DNA from: Membranipora membranacea
Lineage: Eukaryota; Bryozoa; Gymnolaemata; Cheilostomatida; Membraniporidae
Assembly: GCA_914767715.1 (NCBI GenBank)
Contig: OU612073.1
Coordinates: forward strand, 8,928,001 to 8,992,000
Reading direction: 5' to 3'
DNA: 64,000 nucleotides
Position 1 is the stretch's first letter. The number at the start of each line of letters is the position of its first letter. The position numbers were made by a program, and so were the translations under genes. Of this stretch, positions 51,301 through 62,165 are shown one piece after another. The notes beneath the pieces were generated by a model that saw only the letters and a program-made list of their open reading frames with translations, had not been told where the DNA came from and searched no databases.

Positions 51301-54300
51301 GTCATAGCAAAAGGAGAATTGTGTGAAAAAAAAAAAATTTACTCGGATGGAACACTTTCTCGTAAAGTAACACAAGCTCAACTTCAATTTACCATTTTTT
51401 GTGTGAATTCGGCTGACATCCACGCATACAATATGTGCACCCTGTTTTCAGATTTAATGGTTATGTTGTACATATCAGTACCTATCTGGACATGAAATAA
51501 GAGATACACATCCCAGGATAAGACAGGTTAAATTGAAGGTTTTGTGATACAATGCAATTATAATGGTTAGCTTTCATATATTTTAGCAAGGACAACATAC
51601 GTGAGGTAGGTGTGAGCAATTTCTTGAAGCTTTACCAGGCTTAATATTTATGAGCTCCATTTTGATACGACAGTTACCTGGCTTTCAGTAAGCTCGGTGA
51701 TCCACATTCTGAGAGGGGATTCACTCCAATCGTCAGCTAAAATCAGCCTCTTCATCTCACTGCTCAGTAGAGTAATCGCTTCATCTACATTCTCCTCTTG
51801 GAAGCCAATAATATGAACTACTGTGGTTTCGCTCTGAGGGCTTATAACAGATGAACAGCTAGGAATCGTTGTCATTGCCGAGGGTGATCGGCTTTCGATA
51901 GCTAGCTGGAGTTCAGTCAGTTTTTCTTGGAATGCCTGAATATATAACAGAATATCACAAGAATACTCAGCTAGCCAGCAATTTAGTCATGATGACAACA
52001 AAATACCCTCACAAAAACACCCTATAAGAGCACAGTAGTAACTGGTAAGTTTCAAATTGAAAGTGATTCCCTTGAAATATTGAATGAATAAGTTTATGTT
52101 TCTCTAACCTGACCATGGTTGATAGTTGATTAAATTCAAGTTGACATATCAGACGCCACATCTCGCAGCATGGCAGCAAAATATTATTTGCCTTAGGGGC
52201 TAGGCCACAGTATATGCGCCAGGTTGCTCACTGTTTGCAGGCAGCACACCTGAGGGCAAACCAAACCCCAGTAGTTGATGGACAGCAGTGAGATCCGAAC
52301 CCACGACCTTCAACATTTGCATGCTTAAAAAATGGCGCTCTAACCAACTGAGAAATTCTAACCAAATCAGAGAAATTTGTTTGTTAACATTAGTGTTGTA
52401 TTCAGGGTCAAGTCAAAGGGTCGGGTTTCGGGTTTCTGTGGTCGGGTCATGTTAGGGTCAAGTCGGGTCAGATGTCTGCATCTTCACGGGTCTCAACTAG
52501 TGATGGTCAAAATACTGCCTACACCTGGACTCTAACCTGAGACCTTGTGAGTTGTGACCCACAGTCCACGATCTTAACCGCTACGCTATGGATTTTGTAT
52601 GACTTTAACGGAAATGGAGATTATACGATCAAAAAACATAGCTACTAGTCATGCTTTTGCTGTGATTATTATGAACGGCTCACAACACTACATAAAGCTT
52701 TCTTCAGACATCTATAATTTGATAAATACTTGACAGAATTTGATGAAACTTGGTCTTAACATAGTTCATTATGTGTAGATGATATATTACAAACTGAATC
52801 AAACTTACCATGTACTATTAGCTAATTGCACTAGTGATTAGTGGATGAATATCCATCATTCTTTTAAATTCTGATATCTGAAGAATGTTTTATCGACATC
52901 GATATGTCTCGGTCTCGTCCCGGTCACGTCTAGGATTTTCATGCTGTTTCGCTCAATGCAACACTAGTTAACATTAATGTGTTGCAAGTCTGCATTGGGC
53001 AATAAACAACTTCACTCACAATAGTGTAATGTTGATCTGTTACTAAACTAAATTGATTGGAAACACAACTCTCCACCTTTCACCTTTGAATTTAATGGAT
53101 GGCGAGCAAGATGCCACAGGTTACTGGATCAAATGGATTGTTGACGAAACAGGGTCATATCACTAGTTTTATTTTATATACTTAACCTTATAACATTCAT
53201 CATCGTAGACAACCAGCAAGACTTCTTCTATAGAACTTCCAGGATTAGCACTAAGATGTTCATATATACCAGTAATCATAGACGTGGCAACACCATTGAT
53301 CGAGTATTTGAGATTTCCTGTTCCAACAGCCGGAATCGCTATCCTTTTGACCTGATTCATACCAAAGCTTTCCATTGCTGTCATCACTGTGTTTTTCAAA
53401 ACCTGAGAAAATTCAATTTAACGCTGCCAATTATGCCAGGAAATCATTTTATGAGCGAAATATATGGGTTTCACAGGCCAACATAGTACCTCATCGGTTA
53501 AACCTTTGCTGTCCACAGCCAGGTGTAAAATGTCCCACATTAAAGCAGGCCAGGGATTTTATAACCCTGAGATTTCTCATCTACTGATTGAGTCATGGAA
53601 AAACATTTGACTGCATGTGAAGACTTGCTAACAAAGATGACTAAACACACTCCCAGGGCTCCAAGCACAGGGCCATGCAGGCTCCAAGGACTCTCATACA
53701 TGTAAGGTGTGTTAATTTGGTTGGTATCGGTTGAATAAGTGTTAAATATGAATAAGATGCGCCAGTGCATGATTTTGCATTGTGACTTTTTAAGGGTAGC
53801 AAACCTCTTTGTGTGCAACCTAGACATGCTGACACCTTACCTCCCACTGTGATTCCCAGCCCTTACATGAGTGTTGGGTTTGGAGGATGGAACCCTGGCA
53901 GTTGGCGCTCGAACCGCGTCAGGTATTAGCTTAATTTATTATTCAATTCATAATTCGATAGCACTGAACACACAATCAACATTGAGTCGGTTATTGCCCC
54001 TCCCTCTTTTAAGTAAAAAGAAATTATTGAATAAGATTGCGGATCTAGCTCTTTGATAGATCATACCTTCAAATGAGAGTTGTCTCTACTTGGATGGTGT
54101 AGCCTCACAGCAAATACATAATAAGTTGATCCGACCTGAGTCCTGCAATGATACAACCCTTCCGTTATGGGATGTCTGGCAGATACCATCCTTCTCACAG
54201 CTGTTGCAGTTGCACCCTGGCTGCAAAAAACTCCTCCCACATCATTCTAGATATAATAAAGGGAAACAAATCAGCACCACACTCACATCTGACATCTGAC

Positions 54301-56608
54301 ATCTCACATTTGCTGCAAGCAATTGGCTAAGATCAAAGTGTCACTGCGAATGGCGATTAGTGCAAGTTCAGTTTTGGCAGCTCTCTTCATACCCAAGATC
54401 AGGAGGTCTTCTATGGCCTCGCCTCTAGGAGGCATTCTAGTTTTCTAGGATGTATCACATTCTCAGTATGAGGATTTAGGGCACCTTGCGTCTTTCTTTA
54501 GGGGAAATGGAGCAATGGAGCAATGGAGCAATGGACCGCCATAGGGACAGCCCAATCTTCTGATTCTTACTAAGCAGCAACCTCAATTAACCAGAACTTA
54601 ACTCATTAAATGCATGGATATAGTTAATATTGCAAATAATGTTTAATAGTACAGATACTGATTGTTGGCAAATCCCATACGGAACCACGGTATCATTGGA
54701 GGTGTCACAAAGACTCTGTGCCCTCTGTTGTGGAATTGTGAATGCCAGGGTGGAACCAAAGTGCATAAACCTATATATGGGACACCGAAAAAAAAGACCA
54801 TATTGTTTTGTACTTGTCTCGCATAATCAGGCTCAAGCGCGCAGCCACCTGGTGATATCGAAGTGCACCTACTTATCGTTATCAAAGCATACCTAAACGT
54901 CACTGATAACTACATGGACAGTTTCACTTCACTTCCTTATGCAAATGATCCAACTATAACTTGCATAGCCATGACTCACCTGGTGAGAAACCTCTGCTAT
55001 GTCTCCAATCACAAGTTTAATTTTGCTCAGAAGATTGTCACGAGCATTCGCCGATAGCAATCCGACTGTCTTGAATTTTTTGGTAACATCAAGAAACCTA
55101 TCTTGGCCCTCATCTGTTTCTAACCAGTCAATTTGCGCTTTCAAAGTTATATCGACAGATTTACGTACGACTTTATCTTGCCATAAGCAGAGGACATTGT
55201 TCGCGAAGTCAATGCTTTCTGATGATAGTGAGGAAATAGTACATTCGCATTCTGAAATTTCCAGCGCAATTCTTTCTTGGGCAGGGCTACATCCATCTTC
55301 TACGTGTGCCTTGAATGCCATAATTAGTTCCCCGAATTCCTCGGTGACGTGTAAGACTTTCTTGAGAATCTTGATTGATTTGAAGAATGCTGTCAGGGAT
55401 TGGCTAATAAAGTCTGATGTGTCTTCCTTTTTCATTGTGAACCCAATCTGAGAGTAATTGGATTTTGGTGAAAGTCTGATTGTAGGGTGATCTTTGGTAA
55501 GCTGCTCTTCAAACTTCTTCCACTCATCGGTAGAAGCCAATCTCTTGCTTTGTGCATCAGTAAGAATGCCATTTTCTGGGTAGACACCCTCACAAATAAG
55601 CCCGCAAATGGCTTCATCTGCGTTGGCAATAGCTAAACTGCTTTCTCCAAAGAGCCAAATCTTCCCATCTCTTATGTCCCAGCCAACTTTTGCACCTACT
55701 TGCCTCAATGAAGCTTTGATTTCTGATGTTTTGACATCTTTACTCAGACAAGATATGAACTCTTTTGACTTCTCTGAGTTTTTTGTGATAAGACTTTCCA
55801 TGTCACTCTGAAATTGATCTCTTGCCTTTTGCACTGCATTATTATCACCTCTAAACTCAATGAACCCTTGGTTTTTGTCAAATATAACTTCAACGCCAAA
55901 ACTGTCATTTGTCATTTGAAAAATGCTCAATTTTTTGGCATTGAACGTCATATATCTTCTCTGCTCCAATCCTAGATCAATCTTCTCAGAGGTATATTTT
56001 TCGCGCGTATCAGGTTGCTCATACCCTGCTCTCAAAGCCTGATTTTTGTTGTTGGTCGAAGTGGTACGCCTGAAAACACTGGTTGCCGTACTTGTTGGTA
56101 AGGGTAGAGGTGTAGATGGGGTGAGGTCAATGTGAGGTACATCTGCTTGATGGTCTACTAGCATTGGTTGCTGCTTAACATCTTCATGGGAAAGTCCAAT
56201 GTGATTGAGTAAAACATTGAGGGTGCTGGTGACATCTTGTTCACTCTCTCCACACATGGAAAGTGTTGAGGTTTTTAAGTTCACTGACCAACCAGAGCTT
56301 ATTTGTTGAGCTTTCATCTGGCATATGACCTCACTGTCAAGGGCATGGGACCCTCTTAATCGAGATAATGCCAGGGCTGGGATCACATATGATTGATTCA
56401 CCACCTTTTGGCTTTTTATTGAAGCCCTGGCTTCAGCGACTGCCTTGGCAGATCCACTAAGATAGAGTTGGGTTTTGCTCCAATCTTCTTGAAAGTTGAC
56501 AGAGACGCTGTTTGCGTTTTCCAAGATTGACCCAATGTCAGCATTTCTCAAATATCGCACCATCTCTGTGGGTAGTTTTTCCGGACCTTGTTTTCCATCA
56601 CTTGCCAT
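48100..56608 (-). CDS. Gene A: PARP14-like mono-ADP-ribosyltransferase (7 exons)
   Basis: Gene model on the minus strand: 54,980-56,608, 53,187-53,402, 51,678-51,935, 51,154-51,292, 50,554-50,711, 48,794-48,974 and 48,100-48,365. Joined, these stay in frame for about 948 residues. Domain order is several KH-like repeats, a macro domain (incomplete), two further KH-like exons, WWE, and a PARP catalytic domain. This is the order of PARP14-type enzymes, which transfer single ADP-ribose units to proteins in the cytosol and nucleus and act in innate immune signalling in vertebrates. The His of LWHGT and the Tyr of GSYFA are present. The third triad position is Val (YPEYVIKF), not Glu, so polymer synthesis is unlikely. 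All introns are GT-AG. Human PARP14 is about 1,800 residues with three macro domains, so this protein is much shorter. The ATG at 56,608 lies one base after a plausible acceptor (TTCCAG), so a 5' untranslated exon, or more coding exons, may lie upstream. Confidence 0.85.
48794..48974 (-). CDS. Gene A exon 6: first part of PARP catalytic domain
   Basis: 181 bp between ATTTTAG| and an unusual |GTTAGC donor. It starts IIRIQNEQLYVQYQ, the RIQN entry motif of PARP14-group catalytic domains. It carries VERQLWHGTDSDTV with the triad His (NAD+ binding) and ends SEFNRGYAGKN. The final G pairs with CC of exon 7 to give the Ala of AGKNA. Confidence 0.88.
49403..50337. mobile_element. hAT-superfamily non-autonomous DNA transposon
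   Basis: The 935 bp element is flanked by a perfect 8 bp target-site duplication, ATTTACAA at 49,395-49,402 and 50,338-50,345. Terminal inverted repeats are CAGCTGTGGGCAACC at the left and GGTTGCCCACCCATG at the right. They match the CAG(N)GGTGGGCAACC ends typical of hAT elements, and GCGGCC-rich subterminal repeats follow at both ends. No transposase is recognised. The longest internal frame (100 codons, minus, 49,493-49,795) has no hAT motif I can see. It sits in the intron between the WWE and first catalytic exons of gene A. Confidence 0.9.
50554..50711 (-). CDS. Gene A exon 5: WWE domain
   Basis: 158 bp between GAATCAG| and |GTAAGA. It opens SKSELPPTWDLSKIQDGY and continues with a TMRHINEYRKV-type strand and FNTTSGGAAKIIE. 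This matches the WWE fold placed immediately before the catalytic domain in PARP14. WWE domains bind ADP-ribose or iso-ADP-ribose units, or mediate protein contacts. The acceptor was chosen because it restores the reading frame (G|AA) with exon 4. Confidence 0.78.
51154..51292 (-). CDS. Gene A exon 4: second part of the KH-like module
   Basis: 139 bp between TTTCAG| and |GTAAGC, starting in phase 0 and ending one base into a codon. It encodes REIRELASVFGISKVAISND and a second half SIEGSHQSMRNIRNSVDEI. The gene B counterpart at 60,841-60,979 is exactly the same length and phase. Confidence 0.8.
51678..51935 (-). CDS. Gene A exon 3: KH-like exon
   Basis: 86 codons between ATTCAG| and |GTAACT, phase 0 at both ends. 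The core IGFQEENVDEAITLLSSEM followed by ADDWSESPLRMW is shared with 61,390-61,656 and with the broken copies near 45.1, 62.1 and 62.4 kb. It is therefore the best marker for counting paralogues in this cluster. It probably forms the first half of a KH-like or ferredoxin-like module completed by exon 4. Confidence 0.8.
52200..52360 (-). mobile_element. tRNA-derived SINE in gene A intron 2
   Basis: On the minus strand CTCAGTTGGTTAGAGCGCC (A-box region) is followed about 45 bases on by GGTCGTGGGTTCGGATC, a good B box. The limits are approximate; the body and tail were not delimited. Confidence 0.65.
52525..52592 (-). mobile_element. Second tRNA-like SINE head in gene A intron 2
   Basis: On the minus strand ATCCATAGCGTAGCGGTTAA carries an A box, and GGTTAGAGTCC a B box. 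The tRNA source differs from the other SINEs here. It is next to a GGGTC-rich tract at 52,405-52,490. Confidence 0.55.
53187..53402 (-). CDS. Gene A exon 2: C-terminal half of a macro domain
   Basis: 72 codons between TTCTCAG| and |GTTAAG. It contains KRIAIPAVGTGNLKYS, the loop-2 motif that cradles the distal ribose and phosphate of ADP-ribose, and ends SSIEEVLLVVYDDECYK, the last macro strand. The first half of the fold (NAAN and GGGVA-type motifs, about 80 residues) is not encoded here. I could not find it in the 1,577 bp intron upstream. As modelled, the macro domain would be missing its catalytic or binding loop 1. Confidence 0.8.
53403..54979. other. Gene A intron 1; no macro N-terminal exon seen
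   Basis: The six-frame reading shows only short frames and none has NAAN or GGGVA-like motifs. Minor repeats are an 8 bp unit (ATGGAGCA) three times near 54,508-54,535 and TCTGACA repeats near 54,286-54,305. Confidence 0.6.
54980..56608 (-). CDS. Gene A exon 1: KH-like repeat region and start of macro domain
   Basis: A 543-codon open frame from ATG at 56,608 to a GTGAGT donor at 54,979. Repeated KH-like units are visible at about residues 10-65 (ending LYLSGSAKAVAEA), 75-140, 215-285 (IEFRGDNNAVQKARDQF) and 290-345 (IWLFGESSLAIANADEAI). A Pro/Thr-rich linker lies at about 145-205. The family block CGLICEGVYPENGILTDAQ follows. The last residues, KIKLVIGDIAEVS, resemble the first strand and GDI turn of a macro domain, so the exon seems to stop just inside it. 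No signal peptide or membrane segment is seen. Confidence 0.82.
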
Positions 56609-56609
56609 C

Positions 56610-58807
56610 CTGGAATGCAGATAAACAGAGATATGTTTGAAACTTTTGTAACTGTTTTGGAAAAGTTCAGGATTTAGTCAATTAGTTGCAGACCTGATAA
56701 TATGTACATAGGTGAATAATGCAAGCTCTTACCTGTAAGCAAGTTTCATTAACACCCAGCTGACTGTCTTACTACTGCTCATTTGCACAGTACGATAGGA
56801 TAGTTTGGATTATAGTGGATTGTTTGGAGTGGATTATTTGGAGCGTTTTCTATATATTTATTTATCTAGAAATATGTTATGCACTACACTCCACTGGTTT
56901 TTTATCTCTCACACAACAAACCATATTATAATATCATGTGATTATGGAATGATACTTACCTTATATGTATATCATTTCCATTGTAAGTGGCTGACACTGA
57001 TAGGGTTAGAATGTAGACAATATTGTTGTGAAGGTAAGCCCAAGCAAAATTAACCATATTCCTCATAATAAGTTTTCAGGCTAACGTTACCAGACCAAAG
57101 TGAAAACAGTAATATGCAAATAATTTAAATTCTATTTGATCATCATTTTTGTGTAACTCCTACGCATGTACGAAGAAGACTGTCAACTCTCTGTGAACAT
57201 TAGTGGAGGGGGAGGTGGTTCGGCAGGTGCTATATTGAATATTAGTCAAATTCTAATAGCCATCATATATTACTTTAGAGTTGCCCCGCCACACATAAGT
57301 GAAGGCAACTCCCATTTTTACATGTAGTTGAATACAAAGGTATAAATAATATGACTCAGCCAGAAACCAGTCAGTCATATAACGGCAACCAGATAGTGCA
57401 GACTACTATCATATTTCGTACTGAGGAATCATATTATACCTTTGTACCAACTGCATATATATATATATATATATATCATTACATATTACGGATCCAAACA
57501 AATCAACCAAAAACTTGTAGGACGCTACAACAAAAACAGAAAATAAAAACCGACAGAAGAAGCAAAAGAAAAAAAAGGAAGAAGGCAAGAATGGGAAAGG
57601 GACTCTACTTATAACTGCTTACTGTTCAACATGTATACTCATGAGGACAGCTAGATTACTCATATGAGGATTATATTACTTGTAGAGTCACCCAGAAGGC
57701 TGGCGGCTAGTAGAGAGGACAATCCACTGATAGCTCTGTACTGAGAAGATCTTGCTTGAGCAAGTCAGACATTTGTAACAGTGATTTGAGGTGAGCCTGT
57801 TCTATCGATTGTATTGAGTTTAGTTGTATCGGTTATTCTAAAACCCCTTAGTTTCAGATATAACACAGGTCATAAATTGTGATAAATTTTTATATATAAC
57901 AGGGAGTTGTCCTAACTTGCACCTGCAAGAAAATGAAAAATAATCTAACTCACTAAGCCCTACTTCCAGTCGAGTATACAACTAGCAGAGAGCAATGACA
58001 GTAAACATTCAATTATTTAACAGTATGTCGAAGGTGTGGGATTTTATAACAGCAATAGGGTTCATCAAATGAAAAAACTTGGGCACTTGCTCAATTATCA
58101 AAGAGTTGTGATTTTTTCAATTGACGTTTTTTGTTTCCATCTAAACGCCAAAAGCCACTCTCTCGTAATGTTTTTCTCATAAGAAAACATCAAGAATGTC
58201 TTCCTTTCGTTTTGTATCATGAGTTGCAGAGTCCTGTATTACCAGAGATTTTTAGACCATCTAGGCAAAGAACACAGCATGGCTCGACCACACAAATATG
58301 TTCAATTAAGAGATCCCTTGGTGGGTCATTCATTTACTTGTCCTTCTCGCTTTTCGTGTTATTATGTAGATCCCAGAATATATCATCAACATAGTCTTGG
58401 GTAAGAAATACAACCAAATTTTATTTATTCTAGCCCTACCAGCAGCAACTGAAGGTAGGGGAAATGGACGTTTGAGTTATTTATCCAATACAGCATGTTG
58501 CATGTCTAGGTTGAAATCAGCTCTATTGATAAATTAATGTATATAACGCATAATATTATTCCTTAAAAATGAAGTTAAAGTAAAAAAATCATCAGCCAGG
58601 AACAAGAAGCTTAGGACAGCACTAGTCATGTGATGTACTATTGCATGTATGTCTCTGACCAATAGCGTGCGAATCGATTTTTGTAGCTTGAGAACCATCA
58701 GAAGGAATTCAGTGTGACGACTTGATTATGGGTGGGCATACTGTAGGTCCTCATATATAGACTCTAACAATCAGATATACACATGCTAACGATGAAGTCA
58801 GTGGGGA
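56610..58807. other. Intergenic region between gene B 3' end and gene A 5' end
   Basis: It must hold the gene A promoter and any 5' exon, which I could not place. A (AT)n microsatellite is at about 57,455-57,478, and a 7 bp stem AGTTGCC...GGCAACT at 57,280-57,312. TTTATT at 58,420-58,429 could be an AATAAA signal for gene B. A plus-strand frame (58,219-58,403), which reads KYVQLRDPLVGHSFTCPSRF and ends at a GGGTAAG donor-like site, is unassigned. Confidence 0.5.
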
Positions 58808-59091
58808 TCAGGACTGCTTGCACATTCCGCTAGCTTTAGAGAACTTGATGACATACTCAGGATATGCTGCTGCATCGTGGTAAACGACAAATATACTCGG
58901 ATTCACAGTGTCATTGACTGTAGAGTGAAAACCGTCACCTAGATCTTTCCTTGTCATACTGCTGTTGCCTAGGCGGTATCTTCCAGTTACGACTTTAGCC
59001 ATAATCATGTACTTTACTTTGTTATCTGTGGCGTATTTCATGAAATACTCAGATGTAGTGGCAAAATAAGAGCGTTGTCCGTAAGCTACAG
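58808..59091 (-). CDS. Gene B last catalytic exon and stop
   Basis: 284 bp from TTTGTAG| to TGA at 58,808-58,810. It encodes VAYGQRSYFATTSEYF (triad Tyr), IMAKVVTGRYRLG and GDGFHSTVNDTVNPSIFVVY. It ends YPEYVIKFSKASGMCKQS, nine residues longer than gene A. Confidence 0.88.
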
Positions 59092-61656
59092 CTACAAAAT
59101 AGTAAAACACATGTAGGAGGCAGCACCCAACAAATATGTGAATCATTGATAGAAGGCCACATACACACCATATGCACCATCAAAATAAATTCTTGGCTTT
59201 TTGTTCTATACTGATATGAGAAAAGCTCAAGTGTTTGCAGAGGCAGAACATGATTATTTCATTGACAAACAGTTATCAAGTAGTTGTCTACTCTCTTTCA
59301 TTGGGCAAGCAACTCATCAAAAAATTCCTTTTATATGGCAAGGCTGATTCATACACCTAGGCTGTTACTCAACACTGATATTGAGATTACACTATTATGA
59401 TGTGTAGAGTTAGAGTCAATTTAGTATGGGTACCTAACATGTTTGTCACACGTTAACACCCTGATGTAACTCATGAATCATTTCACCCTCTATCCGTCAG
59501 AGATAAACATACAACAATATATTACGTGATCTTTGTGTTGTTACTCTCCAACAAATTGCCAAAAGAATAAGACATACATACCATTTCTACCAGCAAAACT
59601 TCTGTTGAATTCACTTTTGCATATCTTGTCAACTGTGCTCAAATCAGTCCCATGCCAAAGACTACGCTCTGCCACAATGGAGTCATGTACTTCCAGTTTT
59701 ACCCGTTCCCTTTGACTTTGATACTGAAGATAGAGGTGTTCATTCTGTATACGAGATATCTAAAATTATTGAATTATAATCAAAATATTTCAAAATCTGT
59801 ATAATTTCTGACCTGCTGATAGAAAAGCCGGATAGAGTCAAAGGAACGGAATCAAGCAGTGCTAATATTATTCTGCTCTGCAAGCAAAGTAACATAATGC
59901 GGGTTGAAAATGGTTTAAAATCCCAATTTCAGTATCTATCCCAAGACTGAGAAACAAAGGTGTCTTAAGGGCACCGTCGCCATATTCGGCGCCAAGTTGC
60001 TCTCAGTTTGCAGGCAGGTTGGAGCACACCTAGGGAATCAAGTGAGCACAGAAGTCAGCAGATTTCAGCGCAATTCAAGCCCAAGACCTCCAACACTGGC
60101 GCATTAGAGGACAGGCACTCTGACCAATTGAGCGACATCCTACTCTTGATTTGGCTAATAATCACTCGTTATCACATGTGTCCCTTATCATTAATTTTTT
60201 TGTTGAGTGATGGAATATAAACCGGGCAGAGATTAGTGTAGAACCTTCCAACAAGTGACTGCAACTTGGGTGTTGCATCCAACTGCAGTTACATCTAATC
60301 TTTTGAGAACTTAATTTGGCAATGGTAAATAAGTCAGTTCCATTTTTATCTACTCTGTTATACAGTAGTACCTCATTGATCTTTATCCCTCCACCAGACG
60401 ATTGGAGAAAAGCATTTGAGACATCTGTGTACTCCGCAGCATCAGTCTGAGGGTTCAGCTTTACTTCAGCGTAACCGGCCACCATCTTAGTTAGATCCCA
60501 GGTAAACGGTAACGAGCTTCTACCATTTGATTCTAAATAAATAATCAGATTGGAATTGTCCCCACACCTTGACAGAGTTGGAAACACTTGATCACTGGAT
60601 CAGCACATGAGATAATTTCCTCATCAACTATATTCATAAAATTGTATAACATTAGAGAAAGTGACACTATTTTCTCTCATCAACTGTTTTTCAGACAAAG
60701 GTATATTTGACCAAGACCCCTAATTTGTTCAGCTGCAAGGAAAATTACTGTTGGCAGCATTAGAGGAGACTCTTCCGCAAAAAGTTTATTGATTTGTCTT
60801 CATGGGTGACCCCTTCTTGGGACCTTAACAGCCTACCTACCTATGAATTGAAGAAGAGCTTGGTCAACAACGCCTCTCATGTATTTAATGCCATCTTGTG
60901 ATCCCTCTAAGTGTATATTATTGGTATATATTTTTACTCTCACATCCAGTACATCCGCCTTCTCCTTGATCTGAGCTCGCTGTAAAGATATATGAAATGA
61001 GAATAGTACACCAGGTATGGACCTGATGTATAATATACTGACAGTATGAAAGAGAGAAAATGCTGGAAAGAATTGGTCAGACTTCATTGAATTACAAAAA
61101 TTAATCAAACTGGTATTACCAGTGATAAGCTAGATTTTAAAATAGTATTTTTGCTATCCAAGGGTAAAAATAATTCTAGTTGGGAAGCCGCATGCTAAAA
61201 TGTGGCTCATTTCAGTCAAATCCTGAAATTCCAAGGTTTATTTGATTTCTTCTTTCCAAAAAGTTGCTTTGATGTAAAACAAAACGAGGATCCTTTGCAG
61301 AATGTTTAGCTAGTACTCCATACTTAGTATTGACCACAAGGCTAATGGCAGTCTACAATCCTTTCCCACAACCTCAATTGTTACATTACCTGCAGGGCAG
61401 AGAGTTTAGGGATCCATTTCTTCTGTGGGGAGTTGCTCCAATCATCTTCAAGAATCAGTTTCTTCAGTTCCTGCCTCAGGCTCAAAACTGCCTCCTCGAC
61501 ATCAGACGATTGGAAACCAAGAAATCTGATACGTTTGATATCACTTGTTTTCAACCTCTGTGCTGGACTCTCCGCAATATTTTGATATGTCTGTATCCCA
61601 GTGCTGGGAGGTTGGCCCATGGCACCAGAGACTCGATCCAGTTTCCTGCTAAATTC
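58808..61656 (-). CDS. Gene B: PARP14-like mono-ADP-ribosyltransferase, 3' half
   Basis: Paralogue of gene A. Exons on the minus strand: 61,390-61,656, 60,841-60,979, 60,372-60,532, 59,582-59,759 and 58,808-59,091. Joined, they encode 342 residues plus stop: KH-like module, WWE and a complete PARP catalytic domain. Exon phases are identical to gene A. Triad: His in LWHGT, Tyr in RSYFA, Val in YPEYVIKF, so a mono-transferase is predicted. The upstream part is uncertain. The macro half-exon at 62,912-63,130 is in the right phase to join 61,390-61,656 if the broken KH-like exon between them is skipped; otherwise the gene has lost its 5' half. The rest would lie beyond the right edge. Confidence 0.82.
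59582..59759 (-). CDS. Gene B first catalytic exon
   Basis: 178 bp between ATTTTAG| and |GTATGT. It reads ISRIQNEHLYLQYQ and then VAERSLWHGTDLSTV with the triad His, ending SEFNRSFAGRN. It is three bases shorter than gene A exon 6, in the same phases. Confidence 0.87.
59968..60146 (-). mobile_element. tRNA-derived SINE in a gene B intron
   Basis: On the minus strand the head GTAGGATGTCGCTCAATTGG resembles the SINE at 44,817-45,009. The two also share the CTGCAAACTGAGAGCAA body segment and the GCCGAATATGGC end. This is an older or different member, with an extra segment containing CTGACTTCTGTGCTCAC. Confidence 0.7.
60372..60532 (-). CDS. Gene B WWE exon
   Basis: 161 bp between TATTTAG| and |GTACTA. 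It reads SNGRSSLPFTWDLTKMVAGY, with the WWE-type LPxTWDL start, and ends SSGGGIKINE. It is three bases longer than the gene A exon, in the same phases. Confidence 0.78.
60841..60979 (-). CDS. Gene B second KH-like exon
   Basis: 139 bp between TTTACAG| and |GTAGGT. It encodes RAQIKEKADVLDVRVKIY and IHLEGSQDGIKYMRGVVDQ, like gene A exon 4. The final G joins AA of the WWE exon to give Glu. Confidence 0.78.
61390..61656 (-). CDS. Gene B KH-like exon (counterpart of gene A exon 3)
   Basis: 89 codons between TTCTAG| and |GTAATG, phase 0 at both ends, no stops. The core IRFLGFQSSDVEEAVLSL followed by EDDWSNSPQKKWIP matches gene A exon 3. The N-terminal part (MGQPPSTGIQTYQ) is unlike gene A and probably forms a flexible linker after the macro domain. 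Confidence 0.78.
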
Positions 61657-62084
61657 CTAGAACAATAAAACGTTGGTACTAAAAATCTTCATATACCAGA
61701 GGCCAACATTATAAATAAGTGTCGTTACTATTGCATTAGATTCTTTATTCGTTCAGAGGTGAAAGGGAGCGGGTAGAAATAGTACTTGCTAACTATTTGC
61801 CCATTAGGTGACAATTCTGAGGTTAAAGCCTCCATTAGTTATCTGGGAGCTTTAAAGAATTCAATGAGCCAATGAGCGCAAATTTGCCTGAGTGTCAGAA
61901 GTAGTTTAAATACACATCCTAGACGTGAAAAGTATATTTTGGTTGAGAATCATCTTCATAGATATAAAACACTTTCTCCAGCAATACAAATTTTTCAAGG
62001 AGCAAGCCGCACTCGCAGCATCAAAGCGAAAACTCTAGTATATTCATCATGAGCATCGCTTTCAGCATAACCCCATGCAAGTAC

Positions 62085-62152
62085 CTGGGTTTCTGTAAGC
62101 TTTAAAATTCTTCTACATAGAGGGGAATAACTCCAGTCATCAGTTTAATAGA
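62085..62152 (-). pseudogene. Truncated third KH-like exon fragment
   Basis: On the minus strand the segment reads DDWSYSPLCRRILKLTETQ and ends at a CCAG|GTACTT donor. It is clearly homologous to the last third of gene A exon 3. Upstream homology stops at 62,152, exactly where the SINE A-tail of the duplicated segment begins, so the exon was cut at that junction. Confidence 0.72.
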
Positions 62153-62165
62153 TGCGTTAAAATGT

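Noticed and set aside
54643-54903. Candidate missing macro exon on the minus strand
   Set aside because: The frame has no NAAN, GGG or VIH-type motifs and no convincing splice sites in phase with exons 1 and 2 of gene A.
57455-57478. (AT)n tract as a regulatory element
   Set aside because: It is a simple microsatellite with no supporting context.
58219-58403. Plus-strand frame ending at a donor-like GGGTAAG as a separate gene exon
   Set aside because: No family is recognised, there is no partner exon, and chance open frames of this size are common here. It is left as an unassigned note.
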